Assembly: GCF_003752585.1 (NCBI RefSeq) | Contig: NZ_RKHR01000003.1 | Span: forward strand, 1,054,001-1,118,000 | Direction of reading: 5' to 3' | Origin: Sinobacterium caligoides | GTDB lineage: Bacteria; Pseudomonadota; Gammaproteobacteria; Pseudomonadales; Sinobacteriaceae | Length of the DNA stretch: 64,000 nucleotides | Shown: one piece after another, positions 61,633 to 64,000 of the stretch | How the letters are laid out: each line of letters opens with the position of its first letter | Numbering within the stretch: position 1 is the first letter of the stretch | Position numbers and translations under genes: made by a program | The notes under the pieces: model-generated | What the model was told of the DNA's origin: nothing | Databases searched by the model: none | The model's input: only the letters and a program-made list of their open reading frames with translations

Positions 61633-62723
61633 TACTGACCTTCCTCTAGACGATAAAATTCAACGGCGATACGCCTATTCTTAAAGCGCCCCTGTGCCGA
61701 GTCGTTGCTCGCCAGAGGCTCGTCTTCACCACGCCCTAGCGCATCGATACGCTCAGCAGCGATACCTTTTTCAACAAGGAAGTCTCTCGCCTTCGCCGCA
61801 CGCTGCTCAGAGAGACGTTGATTGAAGGCAGCCGAACCGACACTATCGGTATGACCGATAATGCGCACGTGGTAGTCAGGATGCTTGGTGAGAAAGGCGA
61901 CGCTATCGAAGCTCGGGCCATCCATTAGCTGTGCTACCTCGAACTGGGCCGTCTGATAATGCAGCGCAATCTCAAAACGGTGCAGCGGACAGCCCGCCTC
62001 ATTAACGGGCACCTTATCTTGAGTATCCGGGCAGCGATCAGCTGAACCAAAGACACCGTCGTGATCGAGATCTTGTTCAGGCTCTACCACCTCGACGGCT
62101 TTTGGCGCACTGCCAAAGCGATAGACCAAACCCGCCAACACACTGAGCGAGCCATTATCGTCAATAGAGGTAACACGATTGTTCTCGACGACATTGGTGC
62201 CGACATGGTAACCGTCATAACGTAGTGTCATATCGAAGGCTAGATTGTCAGTGAAGTAATAATCAAAACCAGTCTGCGCAGTAAAGGTCACACTCTCGGC
62301 CGTATCATCAATCTTCTCTATACCGGGGGCGGGAGATTCACGCCATTTCGCATAGTTATAGCCAACACCTAGAGAGTAAAAAGGCTCGAAATTTGAGTCT
62401 TCAAGTTCGAAGTCATGACGCAGGCCAATACCGGGAATGACAAAACGACGATCACCTTGCTGCAGCACAGCTATGTCGACATAGGGCTTGAAGAAGTTGC
62501 TGTATTCAGTGCGAAAAACGATCGATGCAGCCCCCCCAAAACCATTGTGTTCAATATCTTTGACTGCTGCCACACCGCCGTTGGTTTTGTCCTTATCAAA
62601 GACGGCATAGGAATACCCGCCTTTCAACGACACAGTATCTACTGCGTTTTGCGATGCGGTGTCGGCGAACAATAAGCCGGGCTGGAGTAACAATAAGGCG
62701 AAAACGGATCGAGAAAGAGTCAT
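61632..62723 (-). CDS. OmpA-family outer-membrane protein with beta-barrel
   Basis: 363 aa. Signal peptide (ALLLLQPGLLFADT). The N-terminal barrel part resembles OmpA/OprF (VSLKGGYSYAVFDKD ... FFKPYVDIAVLQQGD; YRFGSAPK). A short calcium-type thrombospondin repeat (DLDHDGVFGSADRCPDTQ with CPLHR) links it to a C-terminal peptidoglycan-binding OmpA domain (HVRIIGHTDSVGSAAFNQRLSEQRAAKARDFLVEKGI, ending RRIAVEFYR). It anchors the outer membrane to peptidoglycan. Start ATG 62721-62723; AAAGGA lies about ten bases upstream. Leads the two-gene operon with the Ig-like lipoprotein. Confidence 0.92.
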   Translation of the reverse strand: MTLSRSVFALLLLQPGLLFADTASQNAVDTVSLKGGYSYAVFDKDKTNGGVAAVKDIEHNGFGGAASIVFRTEYSNFFKPYVDIAVLQQGDRRFVIPGIGLRHDFELEDSNFEPFYSLGVGYNYAKWRESPAPGIEKIDDTAESVTFTAQTGFDYYFTDNLAFDMTLRYDGYHVGTNVVENNRVTSIDDNGSLSVLAGLVYRFGSAPKAVEVVEPEQDLDHDGVFGSADRCPDTQDKVPVNEAGCPLHRFEIALHYQTAQFEVAQLMDGPSFDSVAFLTKHPDYHVRIIGHTDSVGSAAFNQRLSEQRAAKARDFLVEKGIAAERIDALGRGEDEPLASNDSAQGRFKNRRIAVEFYRLEEGQ

Positions 62724-62873
62724 CTACCATGCATCCTTTATATAGACTTTATTAATAATCGTTAACGAAGTGCGGCGCAATATAGAGTATTTGCGGAATA
62801 TTTCCATATCCTAAATCATTTAACGAGACACTCTATAAAAGCATTTTTCGTATTAACTGAGGGTTCTAGCGAT

Positions 62874-64000
62874 TCATTTTTTAGGTAGCCGAAATAGTAG
62901 CAGTAATGGTACAGCGAGTAAAAAACCGATAAAGATCAGGCCAAAGACGTGCACAAAGGCCACCAGCTGTGACTGCTCTGCTAACTGCGCCTGTAACACC
63001 ATCAATGCCTGTGGACTCTGGCTCCCCAGGCCACTTGCCTGTCCCCAGTGTTGCAAACTATCACTATACGGATTGATTCCTTGGCCCAGTTCGTTCCACG
63101 CCTGCTGTGCCTGCCTAAACTGGTACGTCGTCACAATCGAAATACCGATAGAGCTGCCAATGGTGCGAAACAGATTAAAGATGCTCGCCGCCGCCACCGC
63201 ATCTTTCTTATCGACGGTGGTATAGGCGACGCTCGACAGTGACGCAAATACCAGCCCAAGGCCTGTTCCCTGAATGATCGACGGCATGATGATCCAATAG
63301 AAGTCGATATTCAGTGAGTAACTCATCATCAGATAAGTCCCCAAAGCACAACAACAGAGCCCCAGCGCTATTTTTAGTCGCGGCCCCAGAGGTGGGTCCA
63401 GTTTAATAATCACCAACAGCATCGTCGCCGCAGCGATGCCTCTCGGCGCCATCAACATTCCGGTGGTCGCCGCGGGGTAATGCAGCAGCCCCTCTAGCAT
63501 CATCGGCTGCTGCGAGACCACACCAAATAACAACATAGTCACCATCGCCATCATCACCGAAGAGACCAGTAGGTTACGGTCCCTCGCCACCCACAACGGC
63601 GCCACATCGCTGCGCGTCTTGAAGCTGCGATAAACCCAACCAGCCATGCCCAAGACAGCAAGCGCGAGAGCGACTTGGATAACACGGGATTCCAGCCAAT
63701 CTTTCTCGTTACCCATATCGAGAAAAAACTGCAGCGAGGCAACACCGAGTGCCATCATCGCCACCACCCCCCAATCGATAGAGGAACTATCATCTTCCTC
63801 TGCTAAATGAAGGTAACGATAAATCATTCCCAGACACAGTAAGCCTATCGGTAGATTAATATAAAAAATCCATCGCCAGTCTAAATGCTCTGTAATTACC
63901 CCGCCGAGAACAGGGCCGATGATGGGACCCAATAGGATGCCAATAGAGAAGATCGCCATCGCCTTGTCGCGCTGCTGCTCCGAATACACCCGCACTAACG
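62874..64000 (-). CDS. EmrB/QacA-type MFS drug exporter (partial, N-terminus outside window)
   Basis: C-terminal part of a 14-helix DHA2 exporter. About 375 residues are readable; a full protein is near 510, so about 135 N-terminal residues lie beyond the right edge. Diagnostic text: MAIFSIGILLGPIIGPVLGG (motif C, helix 5), HLDWRWIFYINLPIGLLCL, and FNLFRTIGSSIGISIVTTYQ. The frame runs to the window end without a proper start; a GTG at 63995 is only an internal codon. An EmrA-like adaptor gene may lie beyond the edge. Confidence 0.9.
   Translation of the reverse strand, partial: LVRVYSEQQRDKAMAIFSIGILLGPIIGPVLGGVITEHLDWRWIFYINLPIGLLCLGMIYRYLHLAEEDDSSSIDWGVVAMMALGVASLQFFLDMGNEKDWLESRVIQVALALAVLGMAGWVYRSFKTRSDVAPLWVARDRNLLVSSVMMAMVTMLLFGVVSQQPMMLEGLLHYPAATTGMLMAPRGIAAATMLLVIIKLDPPLGPRLKIALGLCCCALGTYLMMSYSLNIDFYWIIMPSIIQGTGLGLVFASLSSVAYTTVDKKDAVAAASIFNLFRTIGSSIGISIVTTYQFRQAQQAWNELGQGINPYSDSLQHWGQASGLGSQSPQALMVLQAQLAEQSQLVAFVHVFGLIFIGFLLAVPLLLLFRLPKK

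Noticed and set aside
1-64000. tRNA, rRNA, insertion sequences, prophage or defence genes
   Set aside because: I looked through the intergenic regions for tRNA-like cloverleaf arms, transposase motifs and terminal inverted repeats and saw none; a dedicated tRNA scan would be needed to be certain.

Overview
The window looks like a chromosomal segment of a marine-type gammaproteobacterium. Reasons: an FKBP, a DUF2956 protein, a PutA with a C-terminal extension, a BepA-type protease, an AceEF pair with three lipoyl domains, VPLPA-CTERM surface proteins and a phosphonate-catabolism cluster, all at about 50% GC. A Cellvibrionales/Spongiibacteraceae-like host would fit, but I cannot fix the genus from sequence alone. 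There are no rRNA or tRNA genes, no insertion sequence and no CRISPR array. The first and last genes are cut by the window edges.

Layout. 1-5.3 kb: 2-aminoethylphosphonate (AEP) use. It holds a periplasmic AEP-binding protein (partial), the GntR/UTRA regulator PhnR, and the overlapping operon phnW-pbfA-phnX. Three copies of one 14-bp inverted repeat sit before phnS, phnR and phnW, so the cluster reads as a self-contained, autoregulated regulon. 5.3-13.6 kb: single genes (flavin monooxygenase, CDF transporter, DUF805, TSUP and LysE exporters, a lipoprotein, a DOPA-dioxygenase-like protein, an ACT protein, CvfB). 13.7-16.5 kb: feoAB ferrous iron uptake behind a Fur box. 16.5-23.2 kb: PhyH-type oxygenase, a DUF5993/DsbB-like pair, GNAT, DUF711, an Lrp regulator divergent from a LysE exporter, and a VPLPA-CTERM protein. 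23.2-28.6 kb: aceE-aceF (pyruvate dehydrogenase E1/E2, no E3 here) with a 724-bp upstream region. 28.6-37.1 kb: M16 lipoprotein protease, PerM-type transporter, TusA-like protein, BepA, malate synthase G.

37.1-41.3 kb is the most unusual part: a three-gene unit of porin, secreted ethylbenzene-dehydrogenase-type cytochrome with a CX3CH motif, and a membrane flavoreductase of the ferric-reductase/NOX type with a CXXCH motif in a loop. Its promoter overlaps a good Fur-box match, and an eightfold CCAAA repeat lies between the first two genes. I read it as a candidate iron-responsive electron-transfer module. Beside it is a decayed VPLPA-CTERM gene.

42-49.5 kb: repeat-rich lipoprotein, RarD, and the proline pair putP-putA. 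49.7-59.4 kb: small zinc-ribbon, thioesterase, MEKHLA and YkgJ-like proteins, fatty-acid-hydroxylase-type membrane enzyme, FKBP, SDR, a hypothetical protein, DUF2956, an orphan cytochrome P450, and a CstA-family peptide/pyruvate transporter. 59.6-62.7 kb: a coupled OmpA-family barrel and an Ig-like (Big) repeat lipoprotein. 62.9-64 kb: the C-terminal part of an EmrB-type MFS exporter.

All functional calls come from reading motifs and family resemblance by eye; no database search was possible.
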